In this document: positions 32,942 to 43,808 of the stretch, one piece after another
Numbering within the stretch: position 1 is the stretch's first letter
How the letters are laid out: each line of letters starts with the position of its first letter
Assembly: GCA_018287875.1 (NCBI GenBank)
Contig: JAGVVL010000009.1
Span: forward strand, 744,001 to 808,000
Reading direction: 5' to 3'
DNA from: Nigrospora sphaerica
Lineage: Eukaryota > Ascomycota > Sordariomycetes > Amphisphaeriales > Apiosporaceae
Length of the DNA stretch: 64,000 nucleotides
Translations under genes and position numbers: made by a program
Notes under the pieces: model-generated
What the model was told of the DNA's origin: nothing
The model's database searches: none
Seen by the model: only the letters and a program-made list of their open reading frames with translations

Positions 32942-34618
32942 GATACTGTTAAGTGTTAACTCCGGTGTTTCGATGTCTACGTCGTCTATCTCTTCGTGGG
33001 TTCTGCTATAGGCTCTGCCAGTGCTTCTAATGCGGCAGCTGGTTACTCGACGCTTCCGCAGCTGTACTATTTGCCAGTTCTCGGCTGTTGGCTTAAGGGG
33101 TTCTTACAAAGGCAGTGCGAACCCCTTTAGTCTCGTGATATAAGTAGCCTTAGTAATCTAAACCTGCTCTTAGCAGACTAGACACTCTTTAAACCATGTA
33201 GTATATAGTTCTCAGTATGCTGGATAGTAGTACCGGCTCTTATTCTCGGCTTTTAGGTATTCTTTATCGTTATGCTTTGTTAAAGAGTAGAGCCCGCACC
33301 TGTATACGTGGCGGCAGACACAGGCGATATGTCTATAACGGTAGCAGTGGTAGTTGTGAGAGGCTGAGCCTTGAAGCACTATCGAAGGGGCCAAATGCTG
33401 TTTATTTTCTAGATGGGAAAGAGAGAAGAGAACCGTCTTCAGGAGGCCGGGCGCAGCGTCTCGTTAAATCTTGCGAGACTGGACCGGAACGTTCGGATAG
33501 GAACGTTCGGACCGGAACGTTCGGATCGGAACGTTCGGATCGCTGCTCAGCTCCCCCCTCCTAGGTCTTGGCCACTAGCTTGGCGTTCGAATGGAGAGAC
33601 CTACTCGGAGCCACACGTGAGGGGTTCGTGAGACGCTCAGGCCAGGTGCGCCTGAGCCTATCTCCCAGGTCCCAACCTGTAACAGTAGTATTGCTTAAGC
33701 TGTGCTCTTTTAACGAAGGGCTTGTATAGATAGTAGCTATACTGCTAAATAAGGCCGTCTCGGTATAGCTGTTCTGCTTATTAAACCGTGGGTACTACAA
33801 TATATAAGGCCGTGACCTTCCTAAACGAGGTCTTAGCGTTACAAGGGAGCTTGGCCTCTAGGATGTCGATAAGGGCGCCAGGCTAGTTTCGGACTTAAAC
33901 TTTTAGCTGCCTTTAGTTCGTCTTAATGGCCTCCTTGTTAATGCTATAAGCCACTACTAGGATCTTTCTCTTCTAAATAAAGGCGTTCTCTCTAAAGGCC
34001 TTGGTAGTTTAAGCCCAGTCGGTTTTTAACTGTCGCTTCTCTTCTGCTGTCTTGTAGGTAATAGTATATTCTCTATTAGGAAGCTTTTATACGGCTATTA
34101 CTATTTCTCTACTTGTTGCTACGTTAACTTTCCACACGATCTCTTTGTAGGTACGGCTTTTAGTTCCTACGGCCTTGATATTACCTCCGTTTATATTGAG
34201 GAGGCAGAGTCTTGCCACCCTGGAGGGGCTTAAGCGCCAGGGCGGCGGTAAAGGTAGTAACGGTTACAGCGTACATTTTAGGAGCTTTAATTTCCTTATA
34301 AATAGCTTGCAGCGTGTTCTCGATAGCATTGATACGTCTTTTAACACTGGGCTGGTTATCCAGTTCCTTAGCCGCCGTCTCTAGGACCGGAATGGCGGCT
34401 TAAACTGCTGCGGCTAAGGCCGTAATGTTGACTTCACCAGCTAGGAAGCGTTTAAAGTCGTCTATAGTGCTGCGTATATCCTCTGGACTGCGTCCAGGTG
34501 CTATAATGCTGTTTGGCGATGGTGTTCTTAAGTCCGGAGGTGACGGCTTGGGGGGTGGGGCGGGCCTATGGCGGCTCCCACCACCCGCGCTTTGCCTCGA
34601 GGGTGGTGAACCGACCAT
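32942..34618 (-). pseudogene. LINE-A ORF1 remnant, split by a solo LTR
   Basis: Starts MVGSPPSRQSAGGGSRHR at 34618. The frame decays quickly under RIP, and many Cys codons of the zinc region are lost. The solo LTR at 33355-33684 sits in the CCHC region. Without it, and including the 15 nt at 22053-22067, the length is ~1,357 nt against 1,359 in LINE-B and LINE-C. Confidence 0.8.
33355..33684 (+). mobile_element. 330-bp solo LTR inserted in LINE-A
   Basis: Starts TGTGAGAGGCTGAGCC and ends CCAACCTGTAACA, flanked by 5-bp duplications GTAGT (33350-33354 and 33685-33689). Joined across one copy, the LINE ORF1 sequence is continuous. There is no internal coding region, so it is a solo LTR left by LTR-LTR recombination. 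It is GC-richer than LINE-A and not visibly RIP-affected, so it came later. Four palindromes GAACGTTC at exactly 14-bp spacing lie at 33487-33536. Confidence 0.85.
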
Positions 34619-34724
34619 TTCTAGGCTAAATGAAGCCCTAGGAACAGTTTCCGGGCTATCCAGTAGCTTATAGAGTCGTGGTTGTGAAGTTATCGCTGTG
34701 TGGGTCGGTTTCGAAAAAGTTTTT

Positions 34725-34738
34725 ACCTCCGACCTATT
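34725..34738. repeat. Right target-site duplication of LINE-A
   Basis: ACCTCCGACCTATT, partner of 16795-16808 with one mismatch. Confidence 0.85.
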
Positions 34739-34858
34739 GTACAGTGATGCAAATAAGCCCCTGCCAATGAGCATACTCTCTAAGAACTTGCTACAGAGGA
34801 CACTGATGCGTGCCACCACGGGGGTGGACAATAACCTAGCCTGCTAAACTAAACACCG

Positions 34859-34963
34859 TGTCACGGTGGGGCCTCCCAGGAGCATTCGGGCGCACTACCG
34901 CTGCGCTAGCGGGCGCAAAAGACTAGGATGCAGAACCGGAAGGGTCTGCACTGCTCTCTCACA
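34859..34963 (-). mobile_element. 105-bp TGTGAGAG...CCGTGACA element, relative of 5637-5756
   Basis: On the minus strand it starts TGTGAGAGAGC and ends CCGTGACA, like the element at 5637-5756. It also has an internal hairpin (GCAGA...TCTGC arms), then the block CCTAGTCTTTTGC, then a tRNA D-arm-like stretch (TAGCGCAGCGGTAGTGCG). No matching target duplication was found at its ends, so its borders are less certain. Confidence 0.45.
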
Positions 34964-35563
34964 TATAAGGGTTCAGGTCAGGTCAGGTCGTAGCGGCTGT
35001 CACGGGCCTCGCCCCATGACACACCGTGGACATACATAGGTTTTTAAGAGCAGGATCCGTCAATTGGCAGGTCCCCTACCTTTTACGCATCAGATACATA
35101 ACATGTAGTTAGAAAGCATCACACAAACAACACATCAGAGAATTATAGTGTTAAAGGCGAGTATATCTATGGCGAGTATTTTCAATGGCCGAGGGAATAT
35201 GCTGCAAAGCCCCGTGGAGGATTTTGCTGATCAAGACTATGCTAAAAGCACGCCTTCGCTATTGCCAGCTCTTAATTGGTATTGTCAGCCGAAGGCCGAT
35301 ACTAATCGTTTGTGAGGGGTTTGTCAGTATTGTGGTCGAAGGATCGAAGGGGTACGCTCGGCCACTCAGGACAGGTCGATAAGGACCGTAGCGTAACTAC
35401 AGCGCTCAGAGGGGTCCACCACGCTTACATCTACTAAACTTATATCATTTCAGTCTAGGCGTGCTGACTCATTAGCTCTTTCTGTAAGCGCCACATCTCT
35501 CTTTGGTCTCAAGATCAACCAAACACCAGACTCACTCCTGCGTTGCCTCTTTCTCTCTCCGCC
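34964..35563. other. Intergenic region upstream of the MDR gene
   Basis: Contains a short GGTCA repeat near 34976-34990. No gene was recognised. The last ~50 bases before 35564 are pyrimidine-rich, as in fungal leaders. Confidence 0.45.
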
Positions 35564-36781
35564 ATGGCCTCCACTACTTCCACACCCGCCAACCACGCGG
35601 CCTACCTGACGGCGCCGGGCCAGTCCCTGTCAGTACAGACGGCGCCTTTCCCTGAGCTGACATCGCCGCACTCGGTGCGCCTGCGCACGCGCGCGCTAGC
35701 CGTCAATCCGGCCGACTGGATCATCCGCGGCGGCGAGCTGCCGCTACCGGCGTCTGTGTACCCCGTACTCCTCGGGTTCGACGCGGCGGGCGAGGTCGAG
35801 GCCGTCGGCGCGGCCGTGACGCGTTTCCGGCCCGGGGACCGCGTGTGCGCAGTGCTTGGTGACATGGCGTTCCGCCACGGCGCCTTCGCTGAGTACCTCG
35901 TCGTCAAGGACAGCGAAGCCGCCCCGCTCCCGCCTGCCGTCTCCTTCGCCCAGGCTGCCGTCCTGCCTGTCGCGCTGTCGACGGCCGCCGCCGCCTTGTT
36001 CGGCGACGCCGGCCTTGGCGTCCCCGTCAGCGCTCTGCGCACGCCCCCTCCAGCCCCCGCTCCCAAGAGAGCCGTCCTGGTCTGGGGCGGCCGCACCGCC
36101 GTTGGCAGCGGCGCTATCCAGCTCGCCGTCGCCGCCGGCCTTGCCGTGGCTACGACGGCCGGCACCGGTAGCGCCGAGTACTGCCGCGATATCGGCGCCC
36201 GCTGGGTCTTCGACTACGCTGCCGTCGATGTCGAGGAGCAGGTGGCGGCTGCGCTCGATGGGTACGAGTTTGTCGGCGCCCTGGACGCGTGGTCGCGGGG
36301 CTCTGTGGCGGCTTGCGCGCGCGTCGTCAAGCGATTGGGCGGGACTAAAGTTCAGACTGTGCTCGCCATGCCTCAGCAGTTGGACGGTAGTGAGCCCGTT
36401 CTCGATGGCGTGGAGCTAGGATTCAGTACGTGTCTCCCCCCCTCCGTCCTTCCTTTCAAACATGGTTTTCTTCTTCCTCCCCATCATTAGCCGCCTCGGA
36501 TAGTTCGGGCGGCTGTGAGCGTCAGAGTACAACGGTATATTCCCAGCGGATTTACTGACGTTATGTCTACAGCCAATTGCACAAGTATTAAGGAGAACGA
36601 TATTGGGCGGACGCTCTGGGAAGATTGGATCCCGGCGGCCCTGGCCGGCGGCACGCTAAAGTGCAAGCCAGACCCCGAGGTTGTCGGCACGGGGCTCGAA
36701 GCACTGCAGACAGCGTGCGAGATAGGCGAGAAGGGCTGGGGAAGCAACACGAGGGGAAAGCTCGTCGTGGAGCTGAGCTGA
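35564..36781 (+). CDS. Medium-chain dehydrogenase/reductase, zinc-independent enoyl-reductase/quinone-reductase-like (ToxD-type)
   Basis: Reconstructed as join(35564..36425, 36573..36781): 356 residues. The intron has a GTACGT donor, a CTGAC branch site and a CTACAG acceptor, and is in phase 1. The open frame upstream of ATG 35564 has no ATG. The GroES-like N-terminal domain shows LAVNPADW, GFDAAGEVEAVG and FRPGDRV. The NADPH-binding Rossmann motif is VWGGRTAVGSGAIQLA at about residues 170-187. The cysteine/histidine zinc ligands of classical alcohol dehydrogenases are absent. The length and motifs fit fungal zinc-binding-like oxidoreductases, including trans-enoyl reductases that partner polyketide synthases. 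No polyketide synthase is in the window, so a stand-alone role is equally possible. Confidence 0.87.
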
Positions 36782-37282
36782 AAACAGGAAGGCATTCTAT
36801 AATTAATGGACAACCTTTGGCTGGTGTCTGGCCATCTCAACAGGGACATGATGATGCTGCAGACGGAGGCTGAATGGTATTTAGTTGTAGCATATGTGAC
36901 ATGGACTATTGATATCTGCTTGCAGGGCGACGTTTGGGGCATTCTCAGCTGGAGCCAGGACCACCAGCATCACCGGTCCCAGGCTACTTATGATACAATG
37001 ATGAGACTCGGCACAATAGTCTTAGGCATTGCTGGTGTTGCAATATGATTCAAGGTTCGATGTAGCGCACACAATGCTTGATGCTAAGGGATTCGCGAGC
37101 CGTAGTAGGGAAAGCTGACACGAAGAATACGAATGTGGGAGGATCGAAATATGAAGAAATTGCCGCCAACAAGTTTGGCCCATATTCAAATCAGTCGATT
37201 ATAAGCAGTGGCAATAATTTGGATCGTCTCCTGTACTTTCTCTTCGACAGAGCATCTTGATAATCGCGTCCGATCGCTTCCG
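36782..37282. other. Convergent intergenic region, MDR and ZIP genes
   Basis: Holds the 3' ends of two convergent genes. No further gene was seen. Confidence 0.5.
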
Positions 37283-38878
37283 TTACGCCCAAGCACCCAC
37301 CGCGCTCATGGCGAAGGCGCCGAAAAAAATGAGGAGGCAGGCTCCCACACGACGCTTTCCATGAAGTACCTTCCAGCTCTCGTCTGTTAGGAGGTCTTCC
37401 GACAGTAATTCGATAAGGGAAGCAAAGATTAGAAGGCCAGCAGAGATTGCATTCATAACCCCCACGAGAATGAGACCTAGCTCCGAATCCGGGCTGTAGC
37501 TCGACCGTGCGGCAAGCCCGATAGCCTGTCCCAGCGGTGTCCTGTGGGGTGTTTCCAATGTGAGTTCCAAGTCATACACGAAAGGTGGTGGGGAACTGGC
37601 CGAAGGCCACGGGCTTGACTCACGTGCATCCATATGCCAGGGCCATAAAGATGGGCTTCAAGCTCTTGTCGGGCCACTCGATAGCGGCAATCCGAGAACC
37701 AAGTGCGAGGCCCTCGAACGTCTCTGACCTCTGGGTTAGCTTCGAGTAACAGCCAGTTGTGCTTTCGGGTAGAGAAATGGTGCAGGGGGCCGCGTACGGT
37801 GAAATATGATGGCGATGAGTAGAATGATGAATTCACTGCCAAGAGCCACCGTCAAGGCCATGCCGATGAAGACGCTGTGGAACAAGATGCCTCCTTCGAG
37901 GAGGAAGATCTGCATCACATCTCTTTTGTGTCGTTGCTCAGGTGAGAGGGTGACGAAATGGCCGTCCTTTCCTGTCTCCAGGACGTTATCCTCAACGGGT
38001 CGGCCATTGTCATCCTCCACGACCGCGTCCGCATTGTCTTGGTTAATGTCGTGGCCGACCTCCATCCTAGATAGACCACGACCGATGCTCGAGGTCCGGC
38101 CCTGCAGAACGCGTCTCTCGCGCATGGGACTTTGGGGCGTTGGAGGATCCGGACACGAGGCGCGGGCCGGGTGGAAAACCATCTCGACAAGAGTGATGAA
38201 GAAAATGCTGGCCAGGACGATGGCGCCCGGCATGGCGTCGTAGTCTTGGGTCCAGAAACCCGACAGGCAGGGGTTCCCGAGCTGGATGAAGGCCGTGGGC
38301 AGCAGGTGCACAAAGGCCGTGGCGATCAGCACGCCGGTCCCAAAGTGGCGCACGGCGAAAAAGAAACCGGTGGGCAGCCCCAGGCCCGGGCGTCGCGCAG
38401 CCACGATGGGAAAGGCGCAGCCCACAAAGGACACGAAGAGGATGGTGAACAGTGCTCCGACGCGGAGCCCCAGATCGTGATCAGACACCTCCGAGCCCGT
38501 GTTGCAAGACGTCCGCCGAGAGCGTAGCCGCGGAGCCACGCCGGATGGAATGCCGGCTGCTGGAGCCGGGCCAGCGATTGGGCGCCGGCTAGGTACGCGA
38601 TCCCATGCGACTTTTTGCACGTAGTTGACGAGGAACGCCGCGGCCAGGACAGATGCGGTCCAACAAACCCAGCCGTACGCTCTCGCCTGGCGAGAGTGGA
38701 CCTGTCGCTTCGTCATGCCGAAAGATGGTCGGCAGCCAGGCGAGTCGAAAAGGAGGTCAGGAATGCCAATCGCGGCGAGCGGTCGGTACAGGGGGACGCT
38801 TGCCGCTTTTCTGCAATTGGTTACGCGTCTCACGATGCATCGGCATTCGGCTTCGGTCCAGAGAGGTACGTGATGCAT
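37283..38878 (-). CDS. ZIP-family zinc/iron transporter
   Basis: Reconstructed as complement(join(37283..37541, 37624..37723, 37798..38878)): 479 residues with all phases consistent. The start may instead be the in-frame ATG at 38716. One hydrophobic segment lies near the N-terminus. TSCNTGSE and LGLRVGALFTILFVSFVG mark the first ZIP helix. The core signatures are FGTGVLIATAFVHLLPTAF, ILFHSVFIGMALTVALG and, across the first splice junction, FHQTFEGLALGSRIA, with the His and Glu residues that bind metal in ZIP helices IV and V. The C-terminus gives TTPLGQAIG, NAISAGLLIFASLIELL and a last helix. The loop between helices III and IV is long and polar. Family members bring zinc or iron into the cytosol from outside or from a vacuole; the metal cannot be decided here. 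Confidence 0.9.
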
Positions 38879-39891
38879 CTGGGTACGTTGCGAAAAATCG
38901 GAACTTCTAGGGAGGGCTAGGTGTCATCTATTGGGGCGGCGGTGATCCGCTAGCCGAAATTCCGTGCCGTGCCGGCTTGGCGTACACGCTGATGGGTGTC
39001 TTTATGCGGCCTCCTGGTGGCCCACTGAACCTCGAGGGCTCTTATAGAGAAACAGGACATAGCCCGATATTTGGCCGTCATGATTCGTCTCTGCTTTTCC
39101 GTAGCATTGATTGTCGTCGACTGCTCCTGGACCCATAGTTGTTATCACCGAAGGGGATTAGGTGGAGGAATCCCGAATCATAGTGTCATAGCCACTAGTG
39201 ACACCAGCAATAATTTGTCTCCATTAGGCAGAAACCATAGAGGCTATGTTCATAAACAAGATCTCTTTAGCGCCGTGAGATTTGGGTACTAAGAAAGCGC
39301 CTGGCTATTCTTAAAGGGCTTCAACTTCAGACGATGGTAGTTCTGGTATACACTTTTCTCGACAAATATCCCCTCATCTTTAAGGAGGGCAAAAATAGAA
39401 AGCGTAAGACGAGTTCAAGCTGGTGTAGTACTCGTGGTTCGCCTATTCGTTATTAAATTAGGGCCGTAACTTCCACGCTTCGGCTTCCCTGCCGTGTATT
39501 GTCAGAGGGGCAGGAAATGTTGGAATAGGCTGATTTTATTTGTGTGTGCTGTTGATGTCCCGTCCTTGCCCCTACTCCACGGATATACGTGGGGCCAACT
39601 CTTGTTGCGAGCTGCCCTGACTATATCTGTGCGCCTCGGCGACCTTCGTATGAACAACCTCGGTGACGATGGTTCTTTGAATCCCATTGGCGTTTTCTGG
39701 CGAGTGCGCCAGTTGGCGCCCCGCTGGGTCTTCTCTGCTCTGCAGCTCGATATGGGAACGATACTATGCACCATAGGCCCCGCGGAGACCGGTCGAGAAC
39801 CCTCCGGCGAATTTGTTGCTCTTTGTACTGGAGCCTTTGGCGCCTTGCTGCGCATAAATGCTGTTCGCTCGTCCCGTGGCCGCTGCTTATG
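38879..39891. other. Intergenic region upstream of the ZIP gene and left of the copia element
   Basis: Presumed promoter of the minus-strand ZIP gene next to 38879. Open frames at 39494-39907 and its antisense have no recognisable motif. No gene is called. Confidence 0.45.
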
Positions 39892-39896
39892 CCTTC

Positions 39897-40107
39897 TGTC
39901 GCGCTAAGGCGACCCCTGAAGTAGAGATTCAGGGTCTACAGGTCACCTGACCTCACCAATCAGCGACTAGAGGGCTTTCAAGGGGTGCCCTCCACTCTCT
40001 CTAACTGTATTTAACCAGGTCTTCAGTCCGGGTCTCACTTAGAAGGCTCGGGGCGACTTCTACATTCCTTATCTGACCTATACCTCCGATCTCCTGCAAG
40101 CGTGACA
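39897..40107 (+). repeat. Left LTR of the copia element
   Basis: 211 bp, TG...CA, matches 45582-45792 at every base compared. Confidence 0.94.
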
Positions 40108-40221
40108 GGTTATGAGCCCGGAGCGCTGCTGCAAAGCTGCACTCTATCACGTACACAGGACGGTCTTTCTCTCTCTCTCTCTCTCTCTTATCCCAGTCAT
40201 TCTCTCTCGAAACTTATCAGG

Positions 40222-41639
40222 ATGCAGTCCGAGGACTCGATCCCGTCAGACACCAAGCTGAAGGACCGGAACTCCTTTCCAGCTTGGTATACTGCCCTCA
40301 AATTCCATGCTACCAACCGTGAGATCTGGCACCTCATCGACCCTGAAGGTCCAGACCAAACGAGACCGAACCTCAGCTCGCAAGTCCCAACGCGAGAATC
40401 GGCCCGTCGCACTCTCCAAGCAGTCCAAGCTGGACAGACCACGGAGGCCGGTCATACTACGCGAGCGCAAGCGACGATCTCCGAGGAAGCCATCTCCAGA
40501 GAACTCGAGCAAGCCAGATACGAGCATCGCCAACACGAGGCACGAAGCCAGGTTCTCGCCGGACGCTACGCGAAGATCTGGGACTGGATCAGTAGCACGG
40601 TCACTCCTACTATTCTCCAGTCAGCCCAGGCTGAGATGGTTCTCCAGGAGAAGAACACTGCTCAAGACCTCGTTCGAATCCTTCGAAGACGCTACAAGCC
40701 AACGGACTCAGCTGTCGAGACTCAGGTCCGAAGGGACTATCAGGTGGTTCTTCAAGAAGGCAGAAAAGGCAGCGTCTCTCCCACCGCGTGGTACGACCGC
40801 TGGTACAAGGCCTATCTCCAAGGGAAGATCTTCAAGATCCCGGAGGTCCAGGGAGACCTTGCTGTCATTGAGTTCCTTAACACTATCAAGGCAAAGATCT
40901 CTCCGACCTGGGCATCCCAGCAGCTGAGCGCTGTCGAATTTCGACAGGCTATGGACGAGACTCTGCCTACTCTGGAGCAGATAGGCATGGTGTTCTCGAT
41001 TGCACTGAGCAACGAGGAAAACCAAAGTCCGGGGACCAAAGGAACCCCCAGAATCTTCGCAACCATCGATAAGGATTCCCAGGGGAACGCCAAGGCCGAC
41101 GCTTCCGGAAGAAACAAGGATCGACACCAGTGCCCCTGTCTACCCACGCTGGACCGAAAGCATAAATGGACTCCAGAGGCATGCGAAACTCTAAAACGAG
41201 CGCTAAAACACCAGCCAGACCCGACGTTCTCCGAACAGATCCAGGAAAAGATCAGAAACAGGCTTACGTCAAATAACAGGTGGCGATCACTTAGGAGAAG
41301 CTTCAGGGGAGGGGCTCCTCACCAACGATAGCTCAGCCTACCCCGGATCCTCTCAGCTGCTCTTATCGACCCTGGTCTTTTCGAACTGCCGGTCTCGAAC
41401 CAAGGCATCTACGCAGCCATGGCGTCACGCCATCCGCTCGCAGACTCCACACTCCTAGACAACTGCGGCTCTCGGCACCTAGTTAACTCCAAGTCTCTCC
41501 TGATCAGCGGCTCCTTTGCCCCCTGCGTTAATGGGGAGACTATTGAGGCAGGCACCACCTCGTTCCCGATCTCCGGCACTGGGAGGCGACTGCTTAAGGG
41601 GTTCTCCATGGATCCAGAGGCAAGAACACCGAGGACCTT
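40222..41639 (+). pseudogene. Copia gag and protease region
   Basis: The ATG at 40222 (MQSEDSIPSDTKLKDRNSFP) begins a gag with the WYTALKF and Arg/Gln-rich helical regions of copia gag. A cysteine/histidine segment (CPCLPTLDRKHKWTPEAC) follows before a TAG at 41329-41331. In the same frame downstream is a protease-like motif, LLDNCGSRHLVN, where copia proteases usually have a DSGAS-type site. A frame change near 41597-41606 then separates the protease from integrase. Without readthrough and frameshift, gag and pol would not be joined. Confidence 0.72.
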
Positions 41640-43022
41640 ATGCTCACCAACGTCGTCGTGGTTGAAGGCTTCCATGTCAACATCATCTCAGAGGCCGCTC
41701 TCCGAGCTAATGGCGTCTGGTACTGTGGTCTCGACTGCACTCTCCGTTGGGGGAAGATGGACCAGAACAAGGTAGTGGCCGACCTCCAGCGCCGCCATAA
41801 CCTAGTGTTCCTTGAATACAAGTCTGTTTCCATCTACCACCAGTCTCGCAGCATAGCATCAGTGAGCTTCGCAAGCATTGTTCTCGCCCCAGTCATCACC
41901 ACAGAAAGAGTGCGCAGAGCCTGGAAGAAATCGAGAGACTACCTTAAGCCACGGCAAGACGAGGAACACCTCTGGCATCTCCGTTCAGGTCACCTTGGTC
42001 CGGAGAACCTCAGAGCTCTAGTGCAGAACGCTCATAACGTGGAAATCCAAGGCACGAAGAGAATCGACTGCGAACAGTGTGCTATTACACACGCCACGAG
42101 ACAGGTCTGGAGAGGAGCTTCCGATCAGAGATCTCCACGTCCTTTTTGGAGGATCTCTTGGGACCTCTTCGACTTTCCTCCAGCGCACGACAGATCCAAC
42201 TGGCTCCTTGTGATCAAGGATGAGTACAGTGGCAAGCTCTTCGCCTTCCCATTAAGAGACAAGACACAAGACACGGTCTTCACTGCCCTCCAGAGGTTCG
42301 AAACCTGGGTCCGCAGGAAATGGAGACTCAATGTCACCACGATCCGCTCGGATAACGACACCTCAGTGATCTCTAGGCATGGGGAGACAGTCTACACTCT
42401 GTGGGCTAAAGACGAAGGCATCGACCTCGAGCTAGCTCCACCACAGACCTCAGAGTCAAACGGTGGAAGCGAGAGAGCAGGGCAAGAGATTATTAATCGA
42501 GCCCTAAAAATGAGGCTTGGTGCGAACCTCCCAGAGAATCTCTGGCCAGAGGTCACCAAAGCGGCAGCATGGCTGCATGGGATGAGCCCAGCAAAAGCCC
42601 ACGGGTTTAAGAGCCCCAATGAGAGATTGGATGCATGGTTCACCCAGTACTTTCGATGGTACGCTCCAGAGATCACCAAAGCCCTTACCGTGGATCTCCG
42701 CCCTAACTGGGGAGGAATCTTCGCGTACGGTTGCAGAGCGTACCCTCTCGATCAAGATAGGGCACTGGGTAGAATGAAGAGAACATTTAAGGTCAGACCG
42801 AGAGCTCATCTAGGTTATCTAGTCGGTTATGTTGCCAGCAGGCTCTACCGCATCTGGATACCAGCTCTTAGAAAAGTCATCACCACACGCGACGTGCAGT
42901 TCAATGAAGGCATGTTCTACACACCCCAAGACGAAGGATCTCTACCCCTTGAGATTGCAGAGCCCTTGCTAGGAGCATCTCAACGTGGGAAGAAGAGGAA
43001 ACAGAGACCACTTTCGTGTTGA
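41640..43022 (+). pseudogene. Copia integrase
   Basis: 460 codons open. The zinc-binding N-terminus is LWHLRSGHLGPENLR ... CEQC. The catalytic triad candidates are Asp in WDLFDFPP, Asp in IRSDNDTS and Glu in SNGGSERAGQEI. The C-terminal region contains FAYGCRAYPLD and LGYLVGYVASRLYRIW, typical of copia integrases. A TGA at 43020-43022 ends the frame; the RT module follows after a repeat-rich linker in other frames. Confidence 0.85.
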
Positions 43023-43808
43023 ACATGCTGGACGTGTGGGATACAGGGAATCAAAGCACGACTTCGCGCCAGATGGAGGGTGAGGAAGCCGATGAGACCG
43101 AGGGTGGCCAACCTTGGTCTTTAACGCCACCTCACGAGCCCTCATCTAAGCAAAGAAGAGATCCCTGCCCCCCTTACACCGAGGGTGACACCGCAACCCC
43201 AGGAGACCGGCAGTCATGACGCCACTTCTGTGGGGGTGAGGAAGCTCTGGATGAGAGCACCTCACAAGATCCAGAGAAGCAGCCTCAACATGAGGAGCTT
43301 CGTACAGCCAGCGAGCGTCCTCAACATGAGGAGCTTCTGGATGCCAGTGAGCGGCCTCAGTACGAGGAGCTTCGACACAGAACTGGCGACACACCAGGGA
43401 GACCACGTCTCTGCCTGACCTGGGAAAGATCACTTCTGTTCCCGACACACCAGGGGAGACCACGTCTTTACCTGACACTCCAGGAGAGATCGCTACTCTG
43501 CCTGACCACCCAGGGGAGGTCGCTACTCCGCCTGAACATCCAGTCTCTCCGGAAGATGACTGGGAAGTCCGGAGTTCCATAGTGGTTAACACCCATGAAC
43601 TGGAACCGACCACGAGCCTCGAAGGTCAAGAGACCGGCTCAGGAGCCTCTGTTTCCGAGCAAGCTCCAACAGAAACCAGACAACCGAGAAGCAGCCAGAG
43701 GATCAGAGACCGCCAGGGTCACTCCTCCAGGAACTTCGCAGTCTCACAACTCCATCAGGAAGACCCCAGTTCAACCGATATAGCTGGGAGAGCTTCCTCG
43801 CATTCTTT
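43023..43808 (+). repeat. Integrase-RT linker of the copia element with tandem repeats
   Basis: Two kinds of imperfect tandem repeat are visible: units containing CTCAACATGAGGAGCTTC-like sequence at about 43270-43390, and ~36-bp units encoding PDTPGE-type motifs at about 43385-43540. The frame changes within this linker, and a frame is open again from 43582 (NTHELEPTTSLEGQETGSG). Confidence 0.65.

Larger units (their letters stand above)
16809..34724 (-). mobile_element. LINE-A: full-length non-LTR retrotransposon split by three later insertions
   Basis: Minus-strand LINE with 3' tail at 16809 and 5' end at 34724. Removing pogo-2 plus its TA (1,879 bp), LINE-B plus its 14-bp TSD (10,874 bp) and the solo LTR plus its 5-bp TSD (335 bp) leaves 4,828 bp, close to LINE-B (4,836) and LINE-C (4,857). 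LINE pieces lie at 16809-19276, 21158-22053, 32942-33349 and 33690-34724. This is the most AT-shifted and stop-rich of the LINE copies, as expected for the oldest layer. Confidence 0.88.

Noticed and set aside
33487..33536. Heat-shock element array as a firm call
   Set aside because: The 14-bp period does not match the 5-bp phasing of HSF sites; kept only as a possible regulatory array.
34859..34930. Possible functional tRNA gene on the minus strand
   Set aside because: An A-box/D-arm-like stretch is present, but no anticodon arm, T-arm or acceptor stem of normal spacing could be folded.
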